Origin: Blastomyces gilchristii SLH14081 | Taxonomy: Eukaryota > Ascomycota > Eurotiomycetes > Onygenales > Ajellomycetaceae | Length of the DNA: 64,000 nt | NCBI RefSeq assembly: GCF_000003855.2 | Contig: NW_003101679.1 | Span: forward strand, 3,117,558 to 3,181,557 | Direction of reading: 5' to 3' | Shown here: piece by piece, positions 9,915 through 23,945 of the stretch | Position numbering within the stretch: position 1 is the first letter of the stretch | How the letters are laid out: each line of letters starts with the position of its first letter | Notes under the pieces: generated by a model | Database searches by the model: none | What the model was told of the DNA's origin: nothing | Seen by the model: the letters and a program-made list of their open reading frames with translations, nothing else | Program-made: the position numbers and the translations under genes

Positions 9915-12900
9915 TTATTTAGACGGCTCCACAAGTGCGGAGCTCTCTCCATTCCCACTCGTATTGGTGTGAGTGCTTGATATGGTATCAGCAGCGGCAG
10001 CAGCAGCAGCATCAGGAGAAGTAGTCTGTGCGGCGCTGAAGGAGGCACCCGCGGGAGGGCTGTCGGGCGGTTTCGAGCCGTTCGGCATAAACGCATATAG
10101 ATCCCCAGGCTTTCCCTTAATGGAGGTTTTGGATTCAAATTCAGGAACGATGTTGGTTTGCGGTTCCTCTTCAACGGGAGAAGGACCAGAAGCAGCCGCA
10201 GTCGAGCGTGCCCGGCGCCGTCGACATCCCCATCTCGGGAGCTCGGACTCCATCGAAGGTGCTAGATACTGATCAAGCATCCTTTTCAGTACATCAGACC
10301 TGACGGGTTTAGCGAGGTAATTGTTCATGCCGGCGTCGATGCATTTTTCGCGATCCCCTTCAATAGCACTGGCGGTCATGGCTATTACGAGAACATCGTT
10401 GACGCACGGGTCCAAATCCTCACGAATCCTCCGCGTAGCATTATATCCGTCCAGAACCGGCATTTGAACGTCCATTAGGACAAGGTGGAAAGGGTTTCCT
10501 TCTGCAGATGCACGTCTAAGAGCTTCCACAGCCTGCTGACCATCGCTAAACGCCTCGCACTCTAGTCCCAAATTCCTAACGAAAGTCACTGCAATTTTTT
10601 GGTTGATTGGGTTATCTTCGGCAATGCAGACGCGGATCCTGTTTCGGGCGAGAGACTTGAGATCCCTGACTGCCTGTCTCATGGGAATCTGTTTCTTCTC
10701 TTGAGTGCCATCTTGAGACCATGGCATTTTGACCACAGCGTTCTTCGGGGCTTTGTTAAATACCAGTGTAAAGGTAACGGTCGTGCCCACCCCTTCCTCT
10801 GATTGCAGCCAAATTTTGCCACCAAGCACATCCTCTATTATTGCTTTGCAGATGCTCAACCCAAGCCCACTCCCTCCGTATGATCTCGCTGTCGAACTGT
10901 CAGCCTGGGAGAATGGCCTGAAAAGTCGAACCAACTGTTCTCCGGAAATTCCAATCCCAGTATCGGCAACTTTACACGTGATACGAATACGGCCTTCATC
11001 CTCATCAGTTACCTTGGCTTTGACCGTAACGGAGCCTTTTGGCGTGAACTTGTAGCTGTTGCTTAGCAGGTTCATAAATATCTGGTGGAGACGAACAGGA
11101 TCTCCCATAACCAATAAATTGGGATCAACACCATCTAGGTCCTCGATAGTCTTAAGTCCGCAATCACGGTGAGTATAACGAAGGGCGCGAACAACCTCCG
11201 CTATGGTTTCTCTGAGGTTGAGGGGAACTGTCGAAACTTTCATCTTGCCAGCTTCGAGCTTGGAGAAGTCGAGAATGTCGTTAATCAGCGTTAATAGCGT
11301 ATCCGCGCAGACACGGATCGATTCGACGTAGCCATCCTGCTCTCGGTCCAAGCTGGTCTTTTTAAGTAATTCTGACAACCCAATGACCCCGTTCATTGGC
11401 GTGCGCAAATCATGAGAAACGTTAGCCAGAAATATTGACTTGGCCTTTGCAGCGTCTTCTTTGAGCTTAACGTTATGTTTAGCTTCCGCTTCTGCAACCT
11501 TGGACTTTCGTTCCGCTTCCCTGGCGAGTGCCAAGGCACGTTTCTGCGCTTCAACCATGGCGGCGTTGGCAGCACTAGAAGGAAAAGTCAGCAAACTGGC
11601 AAGAATGGCAAGAATGGCATGTGTTTGTGTTACAGTAACTTACCTGACTTTACTCGCGTTCCGATAAAGGAAAGCGTTTGCCAGTGAGATTCCAACTTGA
11701 TTACACACAAGGCGGAGCACAACTAAATTACGTTGAGTAAACGAATTGGGTTTACCCTCAACGTGAATCACCCCAAGAAGATTGTTGGCTTGGATAATAG
11801 GTAGGGCAATAACGGATTTCCCATGCGGGTTTCGGGCGGCGTAGGCTTCACTGACGTTGGAGAAACGCTCGTCATCGAGGACATTATGGACAAGGACGGG
11901 TTCCCTCGTCCGTAGAGTATAATGCGTGATTTGCTGTGCCATTTTGTCCTCTACTTCAGAAAACGCGAGGCCATCGGCGAAAGCTACATCTCCATTTTCG
12001 TGATCGCTAGCCGCAGCAACTAGCCAACCATAAGGTTCAAAGTCCGTGACCACAACCGCTAATTCGGAACCGCTACAGGACTCGAGTATTATGCCAACCA
12101 TTTTGGTAAGCAATTTCTCTATGTGTAATTCAGAGGACATGACTTGGCTAAATTCAAGTATGCTGGACAAGTCGATAATATCTGAAAATAAAAAATGTAC
12201 GAGGTTAGAAATTTCACTATATCTCGAGAATAAGGGTTGCATTGCGAAGCCTTACCTAGACCAAGCCCGGATATATCCAAAGACCTCTGGTCAGCATGTT
12301 CCTCATTCTCCTCCAACCATTCTCGTTTACGTTCAGCTTCAAGCTGTGGATGGATGGAGTTAGACGCTGGCTCCGTAGTCCTCGGAACATTGAGTATCGA
12401 ATCAATAGTTTGACAACCAACATCATTAGATCTTGATGTAGGAGATCCAACTCTTAAAAGCCACTCATGTTTTTCCGAGAGGTGCTTAGCTTTACCCGTC
12501 GCGCTGATACGGTTCCACGCTGCGATTGCTTCCTGCAGCATAAATTTAGCAGCCCGTTTAACGCCACGTCGAACGAGGAAGTCGACTTGAAGCTCGAGAG
12601 CAAGGGCTTCTTCCAGAGGCCAATTGTGTAGCTGGGCATGATCGAGCGCTGCCTCAAAGGCAATGAGAGCACTCTGGAACTTGCCGGACGCCTCGCAGAT
12701 CAGGCCTTCGAGTATTAATGACCACGCACCGTAATTCACATCGCAAGCGCGGGTCTTAAAGTCGACCTCCTTCTTGTACTCTTTAACCTGGTTGATGGTC
12801 TCTTCGACGCCAGGTCGGGATGGATCATCAAGGTGGCGGTTAAGCATGGATAATGAAAGGAAAAAATACGTTTGGGTAGCAGCACGGAGGGACCAGAGGC

Positions 12901-15900
12901 CGGCCAACGATTTCGTCATTTCAGTGCCAATCTCCACTGCTTTCTCGTAGTAGCCGTAGGAGTACAGTGGCACCAAACTCATTGCACGATACATGTTTAG
13001 GGCGTGGGAGTTCAAGCCAGGAAGAGCAATATACTTCTCGCTGTCGTGCTGATCGTCGGATAGTATATGATCCGCAGAGTTGATAAATGTTTTCCCCTGG
13101 AGAGCACGTGCGGCTTGCCTAAAAACTCAGAACTCAGCAACATATTCACCCACGAGAGAAAACGAAGTGGTAGTTAAAAATTGAGGAACCTTACCGGACA
13201 GAAACGATATAGACCCCGCCACGTGGGTCGTTTTCCCAATCGCCAATTTCCTCTGGCGCATAATTACACAGCGCCTCCAACTCAGACAGGTCATGGCCTA
13301 GACAAAATCGAGTGAATACCATAGCGGATATATTCATAAGAATCAAGTATCGTTCACCCAGCAAAAACGCAGCTTCCATAGCACTTTCGAGGCGTGGTAA
13401 TGTCGTTGACATGGGTACCCTCATATGATTAACGGAATAATTGTGGATAGTAACAGCCCGCGCTAGAATCCAGGGTTCATCGAAGCGGTCTAGGAGATCG
13501 ACAGCAGAGTCGCTGAGCTTGACGCCAAGTTCAAGATCTTTGTATCGGCTCATCGCAACCATGGATATGTATGTGCACAGAACGGCGACCTGCGAAAAGG
13601 CTCCACGAAACAGATAGATATTCATCATTTCAATCCCCAGCTGGAGAAACGTCAACGGCTCCCCCCAAACACACACTGACATAGCTTCGGCCATCAACGA
13701 CCCAAGAGTGATCAACGTCTTGTCCTGGCTAAGCGGTACAGAGAAAACGACATCGAGATCGGCAGCTTTAAGATATGCGCTGAGTTTCTCGTATGCCTCA
13801 TCGCAAGCTTCCCAGGAGCTTGGCCTGTTGATTTTCACACCCAGCTCATCCATGCTTGTGAACAAGGCCTCAAGGGCACCGGAAATATCGCTTCTTTGGG
13901 CGAGTATCTTGCTTTTTAATTTCCATGCCCTCGCCTTGCACACAGGAGAATGAGCGCGCTTGAACACCACCTCAAGAAGTTCCATGGCTTCCTTGTTTTT
14001 CCCACTAGATATTAGCATTTCAGCGGTTTGAATATGGAGCTCTCGTGTTTCCTCATAGTAAACATCTTCAGCATTGCTATCCCATGGGTCATCCTGTAGC
14101 AGGTAGAGACAAGCTTGAAAATAGCTTAGCGCGGTAGCCTTCGCCCCAGACTGGAAAGCGCTCCGAGCGGCGTAGTACAGCGCATCTCTATATTTGATCC
14201 GTTCGTGAACTCGCTGCTTGATTAATCTTGCTGCACACTGAATATGCTGAGCTCGCGAATACAATGAAGTGCTGTCATTTGGACCGTATTTCATCACGGT
14301 TTTTGCAGCAATGAAATGCATCTTCTCTTGGTTATGGCACTCTCTCATACTTGCTACGGCTTGGGCGTAGCGATCGTGGGCGAATCTAAATTTCGAACGA
14401 ATAAATTAGTGCTCTTCCATATAGATGACAAGCGAATATATGGGGAAAAGAAAGAAAAGGAATCGTTTTGAGAAGCTTACCTAAATTCATCATCAGTTTC
14501 ACCGGGGATTATAATATACATTTGGAGTAAGTGCTGAAGTCCTGAAACCATCCCTCTTTTACTTTGCGTCAAGGGTGCCCGGTGCGGACATGTAATGTCC
14601 TCTAGGGGTTCTCCACCCAAGGCGAACAGAAACTCTCCGGAGAGCAACCTCTGAACTAATGTGAAGGAAAATGGACTGCCTAACAATGCAGCCCATAAAA
14701 GAATCGAGCGGGATTCCGAGGGAAGCTCTTGGAGCCGTTTGGCGATGAAATCTGTGCCGAGGCCTTCACCATAGCTAGGGGACACAAATTCCGTAAATAT
14801 CCTGTCCAAGTCGAACTGCCAGGCTGAGTCTCTCCAAGAATACCAAATGCAGTTCTTTTGATAGCAGGTCTCAAGGATCATTCGCATGTAGAACGGAATT
14901 CCTCGACTTTTCTCTTGGACGACTGCGGAAAGGGGAAGCAGCCTCTTGTTAGGAGGTTGGTGCATCGTGGCAGCAACATATTCGTGAACCTCGTCATCAT
15001 TTAATGGGCTTAGTTCGATCCTGGTTACATTGGCCATGTCGGTCTGGAAAAGCGCTTTTAATTCAGGGGAATTTATTTCTTCTGGTCGGCTCGTAATCAT
15101 AAGAACGCATCGGATTTTAGTTCTGACAATCTCAAGCAAAATCTGCACGCTTTCCACATCGGCGTACTGGATATCATCCAAAGCGACGCATATCAGCTTC
15201 TGAAACGACATAATCCTCAATGTTTCAATAAGAGTATCCGCGAATCTGAGCATAGCGTTGGATGATGGCCCATGGCAAAAATCATTCAATGTCTGACCCG
15301 CGCTTAAACTGGTAAAGTGGGCATCTTGGGAATGAAATGATTCCTCTGTCTCCTCTTTAAGCACTTGAAGGGGTGTAGCAGTAGTCTTTAAGAAGTTCAC
15401 GGACTCGCTCATCGTCCCAACAGGGTAGATTAAATTTTCTGGTAGGCCAAGGATTTTGTGGAGGGATAGCCATATTGGCTGCAGGGTCATGCGTATTGAG
15501 CTGTGGTAATCAGAAGAAACGTCACGCTCAGAAAAAATCTGACGAAGAAGACTAGCAAGAATTTTAAAAAATGGCTCAAAAGGAACTCGGCGTGAACGAT
15601 CGAGGCGAGCAACTGCGATATAGCCATGTTTCCGGATTTCTGGTTGTAGTCGGTTTAAAAGATCTGATTTTCCGAGGCCAGCAACACCGGATATGCTGAT
15701 CACCTCACAACGACCGCTTTGCCGGTACTTTGCCTGCACCTTTCGCCGTCCTAGAGGTGCAAGGGAATCGAATTGGCCCTGGTTACTGAGGCTGGAAGCA
15801 AAATGACTTTCGCGATCATTGATATCGCCAGAATTCTTTGAATCGGTGGGACTCTTAACTCTATTGGAGAGAAGTAGTGTTTTTTGACTTGAGGTAGAAT

Positions 15901-17434
15901 CTGCGCTACAGTTTGAGTCTTGTGTTGACGAATGCGCAAGAGCGTAAGGGCTAGATGTAGAACTGCTCCGTATGGCAGCAATACCGTATGATCCAGAGTC
16001 ACTGGAGCCATCCCCAATTTCAATGCCATCCACGCGACTATCAGACACGGAAGAGCCTGAACTGAGAGCATAGAGGGAGTGAATTGACTTCGCCGCAGCT
16101 TGGGCAAGAGTAGCTTGTTGGCGTTTTTGGACTTTGTCAATAATTTGAAGGATCTTTTCATGTTCTTCTCTCCGTCCAAACATAGTCGCTGGCAGGGCAA
16201 AAAACGATGAAACATCGCGCTGGGCTATGACGAAATTTTTTAATCCCTCATGATCGCCATCGCCTAGTAGTCTTGAAATTTGCTGAAGATCCCACTTCAC
16301 TGAAGAAATCGTGTGGTACCTATCATCGATCTGTTTGTGGGTCATTTTTTGGATAACGGCGGCGGCTGCATCTGGTACATCCATCCTCTTGGATGAAACC
16401 GTAGGTAATGTTTTGCCGAGCACATTTTGCACAACTTCAACTGGATCACTCGCATCGAATGCAGGTTGTCCCGCAAGCATCGACCAAAACAACACACCGA
16501 GAGCGTATATATCAGTGCGACTATCAGGCTCTGTTGGTAATCTTCCAGTTTGTTCCGGTGCGACGAATTGCAACTTATTTTTCACGCCGAAATCGCGTGT
16601 TAGGATCGACCAACCTTCACTCAATGCATTATCGAAAGATCTGGCGCCATTTCCCGTGTTTGAAAGTTTCACTGCGCCTGTCTCGGCATTATAATGGAAG
16701 GCATCGGGTCTGATTTCACCGTGAATGCATTTCAGGCCATAATGCAATAATTCCAGACATTCGCATGCACCGATGGCAAAATCCAAAAACGTTGCGATGG
16801 GAACTTGGGCCCCTAGGGATGAGCATTCCGCTAATACCTCTCCCCCATACGTCTGGAAAAAGATAGGCCCGAAGCCTACATATTCTTTTAACTGATTTGG
16901 ACCCTGGGATTCGTAGATTGTAACCAACAAGGGACCGGGATCGCCAGGCTGAGGGGCGAGGCGAATAATGTCGATGGGGCGGACCGTGTGTTTGCATTCG
17001 GGATCTGATATCTGGATAATTGATTTCAGTATATGGAACTCGCGTTCCAGCCTTATAACATGGCTCGAAACGCGAGCCACTACGGGTACCCATGAGGCAT
17101 CCGGATCGTTGCGAGAGGAGGAAATATCGCTACTTGATTCGCTGAGGCTACTTCGCCAATTATTTCGAGAGTAGGATGATCTGTTTTCGATCCGGGGGGA
17201 GGTGTGCGCAGAGGTCAATGTGGACTCTTTCGATCGTGAGGAGGAGGAAGGAGTTAAAATGGGCACATCTGCATCCGAAGCAAGTCTCACGCCTGTAACG
17301 TGCCAATGATCATAGGAGGAACGGAAAGGTCTGAGATTCTGGTGCCAGATGTAGCCGGGTAATTGCGCTAAGCGCTCAAACAGGCGCCCTGGAGGAAGAG
17401 GTAAGTCCTCTCCAAGTATATGGCTGTCGTCCAT
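9915..17434 (-). CDS. Giant hybrid histidine kinase with N-terminal kinase-like and AAA ATPase regions (Chk1/Mak2 type, group X)
   Basis: A two-component sensor expected to autophosphorylate on His and pass phosphate to its own receiver, then to an HPt protein. I read five exons: 14481-17434, 13195-14385, 12256-13118, 11644-12181 and 9915-11574. They total 7,206 nt, or 2,401 aa, and all phases close. Domains: protein-kinase-like region (about 40-390) with HGEIRPD in place of HRD and SNTG where DFG belongs, so probably a pseudokinase; P-loop ATPase (Walker A GVAGLGKS about 581, Walker B ALDDIQYAD about 751); long helical TPR-like region (about 990-1640); GAF (about 1695-1845); HisKA with NVSHDLRTPMNG (about 1907); HATPase (NLLSNSYKFT, DTGIGI, GGSGLGLS); receiver with AEDNPINQ and LMDVQMP (about 2217). 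This layout matches Candida Chk1, S. pombe Mak2/Mak3 and PhkA/B, linked to oxidative-stress sensing. The ATG at 17434 is the first in frame. Confidence 0.95.
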
Positions 17435-17503
17435 CGTGGGTGGCGGGGGAGAGGAAGAGGGGATTGGCGTCAAGCTGTGCAAAAAATTGCGACAAAAACA
17501 GGT

Positions 17504-17851
17504 TTAAGCATAGCGGTCGGTTCCGACAGACGTAGCGGAGAGAGCGGCAATGGGCGTCAAGGATCGCTGAATCAAAGAGCGGACATTCCTTAGACGACCT
17601 CTAACCGGACGCCATAAGGCAGAATAAAATTGGAATTGGAGACAAGCTGGCTGGCCAGATGTCTGGCAGAGAAGGACTTTCGAGGGAGGATCGTTGCCTT
17701 CGGTAGTTGATGTTAGCGATTCAGCTGGGTCGAAAGGCCGCAAAACGGCTTGCTGTGGCTGCTTCGGGTCTAGCTGTTTTCCTAGCCGCTTTTGGTCTTG
17801 GCAATTCCGCCACGCCAATTGCAGCCGAAGAAGGGCATTATTTATTAACAT
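17504..17851 (-). other. Possible upstream ORF of the Chk1-type kinase (115 codons)
   Basis: An ATG-initiated frame of 115 aa ends 69 bp before the kinase start codon at 17434 on the same strand. It has no recognisable domain. If the transcript leader extends this far, it would be a long upstream ORF and could lower translation of the kinase. It could equally be chance. No splice join to the kinase frame is obvious. Confidence 0.2.
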
Positions 17852-20800
17852 AACTCTGCTCTGTAACTAGTTATCGAAGCCCTTGAATCACAGCGCATAC
17901 TTCCCAGCAAGTCGTCCATGTAATTTGTTCCTTCAATATCTTAGAACGTGTGGTCTTGCACCAGGCAGCCAGTCTGATCCATCTTTACTTGCCTAGAAGA
18001 TGCTTTTGGCAAATCTGTGCTCTGAACGTTTGCTTTGTTTAGAGCCATACCCTTACTGCAACTGCCTGGTGACGCCATTAAACAGGAGGCACCATATTCG
18101 CGAGAGATTTCTTTGCTCTAAGCCTTATTATCTACGCTATGTATAACTACGGTACGTACCAACCGCGTTTTTAGATTGAGAGCGTCTATTGTGCGTATGC
18201 CGCCAATCTCAGACCGACCCACAGGTAACAGAGAGGACGCTAAATTAGCCCGTGGCTCATATAAAAGCGATTCTGCACGAAGCCAGCCCAGGCCTTCCGG
18301 TTCTTCCGCTCGGCCTGGTAATCAGGACGAAATGCCTGGGGGCGGAAAAAGGTTCCTGGGGATCAATCGAAGATTAGAAGTAGATATTCATTCCACGGAT
18401 ATCAATTATCAAACCGGATGCCCAAATTTGGGATGTCACAAACAGTGCATCTGATCAACCTGAGCGGATGGTATGTTGCTAAATGTAATCTGAGATGTCT
18501 GGAATGATACCTATTCTCTTCAAATATTTCCCCCTATCTCTTCCCGGATATCCTACCCTATCATCCGACTGAGAGCTCTTTAAACCATCCGTTGATGGAA
18601 AGAGTCAGACATCAGGCTCGAGACCCACAGTCAGTTGACAGGGAAGATAGCCCTCCGCATGTTCTACTCAAGCGAATCACTCGCAACTGGCAATGTTGTT
18701 TTCTTGCATCGTGGGAGTATAGCCTGCCCCAACCGTCGTTTCTCAAGACAAGCAAGCCCCCCGAAGCCAACGGACAGGTATACAAAGTAGAGGAAATACT
18801 CAAGAAGACGGAAAGCAATTTTCACCTCGAGAATCCCAAATCTTGCAAGAACATACAATCCTGTTCAAAGAATAATCTGACTTGCTACCAATCGCTTTCC
18901 CCAACCTGATTCTATTTTCTCCTGGAACTCTTACTTCACTCACCTAAATTTATCAGTACGGCACTGATTAGTCAAAGCACTTAATTGATCATAAAAATCA
19001 GATCTGTTTCATTCCCCTATTTTTTCAGTCCATTGGAGCTTTCCGGGTATGAATTGGTTGTAAGACTGGCTGGAACCCACCCATTGCTTCAGGGCTGCCT
19101 CAGGAGCTTGTGATTGTTCTCTTTTTCTCTCAATCAGTTTAATGGACTTGGTTGCTGGGAAAGAGTGTGGTTGCAGTGGGAGAACAGCTGAAAGTTTGAA
19201 CTTGAGATGTACATACAAACAAATACCTTGCATTGAATGAATGATACATAGGATGGAAATCACATGCAAAAGATAGGAACATCTTGGACAATATAATCAT
19301 AATAATTTTATCAATTCACTCAAAATACAAAGAAAAAAAGAGAGAGAGAGGGAGGGAGAGAGGAATGGACATGTAAAGCCTCACCATGATCAATAACTCA
19401 ATATTCCATAACTTGAAATATCTCTATGCATTTGTAAAATGCTGGCTTGGAAAAATCTATGAATCAAGTACTAATTCTTTGACTTTCAACCAGTGTACTG
19501 AAATTTTGAAATAACTGTGAGAAAAATAATCGAGGCAATTCTCTTGTTTGGTATTTCTTATAATATTATACAGTATCACTTGCTGGAGAAAAACTTTCAT
19601 GATTCATGAGTAAGTAGTTAGTCTAAGTATCATGTTCCGTCAAATTCAATTCAATAGAATAAGAGTATTCATTAAAACACATAACATGAACTCTGAAAGT
19701 CACAAGAAAAGGAAGGGGAAACACCGAAAAAAAAAAAAAAAAAAAAATCTAAGAGAGCCACAAAAATTGAACATGATACCACATTTATTGTATCAGATAA
19801 CTTATAACATCCTTGGATGCCCCTTGCATGTTTACCCAATCAACAAAACGTACATCAGTCAATGCATGGGGTGGCAGGCAATGTGCATACATTAATCTGC
19901 AGAGATAGGAAGAGGAGCTGGGAGATATACATAGTTTCATAGTTTTCGGGTATGAGGGCAAACTTTCTTTGCAACAATGTGCTACATACACTTGGTGATA
20001 GAAAAGTTGATGGCAGGAGAGGGTAGATGTGCAGGTTGAAATTGTGTGTGCGAACCGCGTCAAAGTGTCAAGGTATGAATGAGAGAGAGATGAAATACTC
20101 CGTCAAAAAGATTAAAAATCAAAAGATAAGATTCTAGGGCCATCACATCAACGACTCTCAAAGGCCACAATAGAGACAAAATCGAGATCCCCACCAGAAG
20201 TTCTAATAAGTATCCACCCCCTAATAAGTGAATGGGATGGCCACGCGTAGCGTGGAGTGAACTTCAAAAGAGGATGCTGTGTGGGCAGGGGACAACATCC
20301 ATACACTGAATATTCAATCAAGATCTATCCCCGACACCTACCCGCAACTACCGATGGATTCTGTCGGTGAATCTCTGACCTTTCCCCCCTGTCAAATCGG
20401 CTTCATCCCGTAATCAGCCTTAACCTGCCCTGTCCTTTTTAACTTTGCTATCCGAACAAGTCTTAGGGAGGTGCAGCAACGAGCGAACCGTCGCCCCAGT
20501 GCATATTTTGGTTTATTTTTTCTACAATTTTACGTTTCTCTGATTCAACTAACCTGGTTCCCGGAACCAAGTGACTGCGTGGCGTTAAAAAGCTTGGACT
20601 AATATTATTTGCTAGAAACGCCGGTTTGTCATCTATGGGCGCCTCCCCATTTTTATCACAACTTACATGAATCAACAGCGTACGAAGAAAGGTGAGGTGG
20701 GGCTGGAGGAGGTGGTGGTGATCGTTGCCAACATCGTGCATGTATGTGCTGTCCAAATACTAGCTCGTTCACCAGCTTGCAGGTGCATCACATTATGCAC

Positions 20801-23800
20801 GGATGCAGCAAAGGGTCACTCGTGTCTGGGTAAGTCCTTAATCGTTCCTCTAGATAATAATGAGTCTACCAGGCATGTTCATTCAACCGTGTCTCCTCAA
20901 TTTGACTCAAGCTCTTTGCTAGAAGATGGGTGGATATCAAACTTACCATGGGGCAGAGTTTGTATTATTATATTATTCAAGAAAGGTACGTATATTGCTG
21001 TTCCTATATAGTAGTAATGGACTTTCGGCGCGTGCGCTCGGCGTACTTCCTCTGAGGTCCGGTTGGCAACATCTTGCCCGCGTTTAAATTCAATGTCTCA
21101 GTTTCCATCCATTATTACTGGACGCAATTACACAGGGTTCTACCTCGAATTTCCCCACTCAACCAGGCCCTGATAGGATAGCTGTAGAATATGTATTTAT
21201 CATAGGGCTAAAGCAGAGTATGATTACTAAATGAGTATCTGCTAGTTAGAAAAAAACAAGTCAAAGGATGACGAACATATGAGGCCATCGTGGGGCACGC
21301 ATAGGAACTATTGAACTGCTAAATTTATCCATAACTTTGCCCATGCTTGTACCCTTTTGAAAGTTTTCTTGGGCGCTGGTGGCCCCAAAGGGTGATCATT
21401 TTGATGGAAAGAGAAAATGGGGGGTTTGGAAGGGGGCAAGGGGGAGGCGGCAAGGGCAAGTATATCCCTTCAGGCCTCACATCTATTATTACTTTGCCCC
21501 TCTGTACAGTCTGCTTCAAGGGATGGGGTGTGATGATACTGCTGGCGGAAGCGCAGACAGCCTTCTTCAATAATGCCTGTTCGATCCCCCCTTTTGGGTG
21601 ACCCAAGCTGGTGAGACCTCAAAGTCAACAACCGATCCTTGCAAGGAGTTGATTAGTTTAGCTTCAAGTTTACGAATGTTAGCCGGGCGGGCCATCGCAG
21701 AGCGGAGTTGGCCGCCTCAGCATTTTTTTCTACAGAATTTCAAAAAATCCCGGACACACCAACTTCTAGTTAAGTTACAATCTACAAGACCGCATGACTA
21801 GTTACTAGTAGGATGACCAGGGACAGTTCATTCAACCTTGAAGCGAGGGAATATTCGTAATTAAGATCTTTCTTTCATTCTCTGCGTGCTATTGCAATTT
21901 GAACTCCCTAGCAAACTCCAACTAAGAACTTTCTCGCATCAAAGACGTTTTCTAGAAGAACTTTCTTTGTCCTTTCCGAATTTGCACTAACTATTCCTTT
22001 CGATCAGTCGGTCGGCTGTGTCTTTAACAGAGCTAGCTAAAGGGCAACAACATCAAGTTCAACTTTCTCACAGACAGTTTTGACTGCCTTCAACCATTCC
22101 AACATGACTCAAGCTAATAATAAATAGTAGTACATAAATCTGTGATGATCATATGGGATGGAATGGTCCTTCCTGAACCTGGAGTCTGGAGAGGAGTCGG
22201 TACGTAACCTCTCCGCCCTGCGTTCCCCTCCCCTCGCCATTCCCCACATATTTTCTTCCTTCCTTGCAGGCTCATTTCTCGGGTTCTTCTGGGCTCCACA
22301 GTAATCTTAATTTTTAGAGGATATTCGCCATTATTCGTTAGGCAGCTTCTCTCCTTACTGATTCTCGAGCAGAGTAGAAGACTTCTCGAAAACAGAAAGA
22401 AAAAATTAAAATAAAATTAAAAGACATGAATCTTGGGACATCGGGGGAATCAGCAGATGAATGAGAGCCGGATGAGACGGAGTAAAACGGCATCCTTTAC
22501 TATGTAGTAATGATAAATAATCAAATGGACCAGGGTTTCTTGTTCTGTCGTCTGAGCAATTGGATTGAAAAGATATGATATTTGAGAGGCTTGGTTCTCT
22601 GAGTTAAGTTTCTCCGTGCCACGAAAGTTGATGCAGGGCATTCTTTACAATAACTATGCATTTCCAGACCTCAGGTAATGAATGACATCAAACATAAGGC
22701 ATGCGGTAATAAGATATTCGTATATATATTTATATATCAGCTGAAAAAAAATTTATCAGACAGGCTCCGCGAGGAATATTTTTCCATACGTGTTGTAGCA
22801 GATATATATATTGGTTGTGTGGGCAACATTCCTGTATACCTTCCGGCTTTGTCTCTTATCTTGCTCTTCTCATTCATTTTCATCCATTTTTCTTTCCCTT
22901 CTTCTTCTTCTTCATTTGTCAATTGAAGTTATACAAATCATTTCACGGTTTCTGCCTTATTTTGATCAGTTTTAGGCAATCATGTGTTCTTTGGGTTGAA
23001 AAGCCTGGTAGTTGTCTCTCCCTCTCGTCTGGTGATAAACTTTTCAGCCTGCCCCCGTATTTTCAGCTGTTCATTTTTATTCATTTTTTCGCTCTTTCTT
23101 ACCACCCCAATTTATTATTATAAACCCTGAAGTTCTGTGTGACAAGGGTAAATATGAAGAGAGAAAAAGAAGGAAGAAGAGGGAAAAAATTAAGATGCAT
23201 GTTTATTATTAAGTTAGTCGACTTGTTTTGTTGATCAGGGCAGCAAGCTTAACCTCAAAGCTTGGTTTGGGCACGAAGTGGACTGCGTAGGTGGCTTTTT
23301 TTCCCCCCCTCCTCTTGATTCCTAGCCCTTTCTTTGTTGTTTTATTATCAAGAAACAGAGCATTCCCCTTCCCCCCTTTTTTGATGTGAGCACAATGGGA
23401 AATTGTCCAGAGGCATATATATATATATACGGAGTATAGGTCGGGTCGCAGGGATGCCAAGCTAGCCACCCAGGCAGATTTTCCTGACTAGCGAGTTAGA
23501 ACTTAGAACTGAGGTATGCCGGGTATCGCTTTTTAGGCGTATCGTATGTTAAGTTACCCCAGACTACGCTGGAAAAAACGTAAGCTGTTCCCATGTACGC
23601 GGGTTCTGTAGCGAAGGCTAGTTGAACTCTGAACGGCAGAGGAGGCTAAGCGTAGCCTTCCTGCGGGTTTCGGACATCATATCCGTTTTAAGATGATCCC
23701 TCCATTACATTTTTTTCCTTCCTTGTTTCTTTCTACTGTAAGGGGATGTAAGTTAGTCATTGACCGAGGATGCGAATTATTTCGCAAGTATTTGGAAACT

Positions 23801-23928
23801 GAATAATGAAATAATGAATGCCAGGTACATTTATTTGAATGGTGAATTGGGAGAAACCCGCAATGAATCATGGCAATGATGAGAGTATTTGGTGATGAGC
23901 TAAGCTGCTGGGTATGTACAGATTACTG

Positions 23929-23945
23929 TACGGAGTACGGAGTAC
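23929..23945. repeat. Overlapping TACGGAGTAC decamers
   Basis: Two overlapping copies of TACGGAGTAC (23929-23938 and 23936-23945) lie in an intergenic region. Further copies on either strand are at 24515-24524, 24749-24758 and 53630-53639, with a nine-base match at 23428-23436. All lie outside recognised coding exons. Confidence 0.7.

Noticed and set aside
14386..14480. Separate genes for the pieces at 9.9-17.4 kb
   Set aside because: The five segments share one strand, are joined by 69-95 bp GT-AG introns with matching phases, and together give the known domain order of one hybrid kinase.
22678..23123. Overlapping small frames rich in F, S, L and I
   Set aside because: These arise from T/C-rich sequence and overlap on both strands, with no start context or homology.
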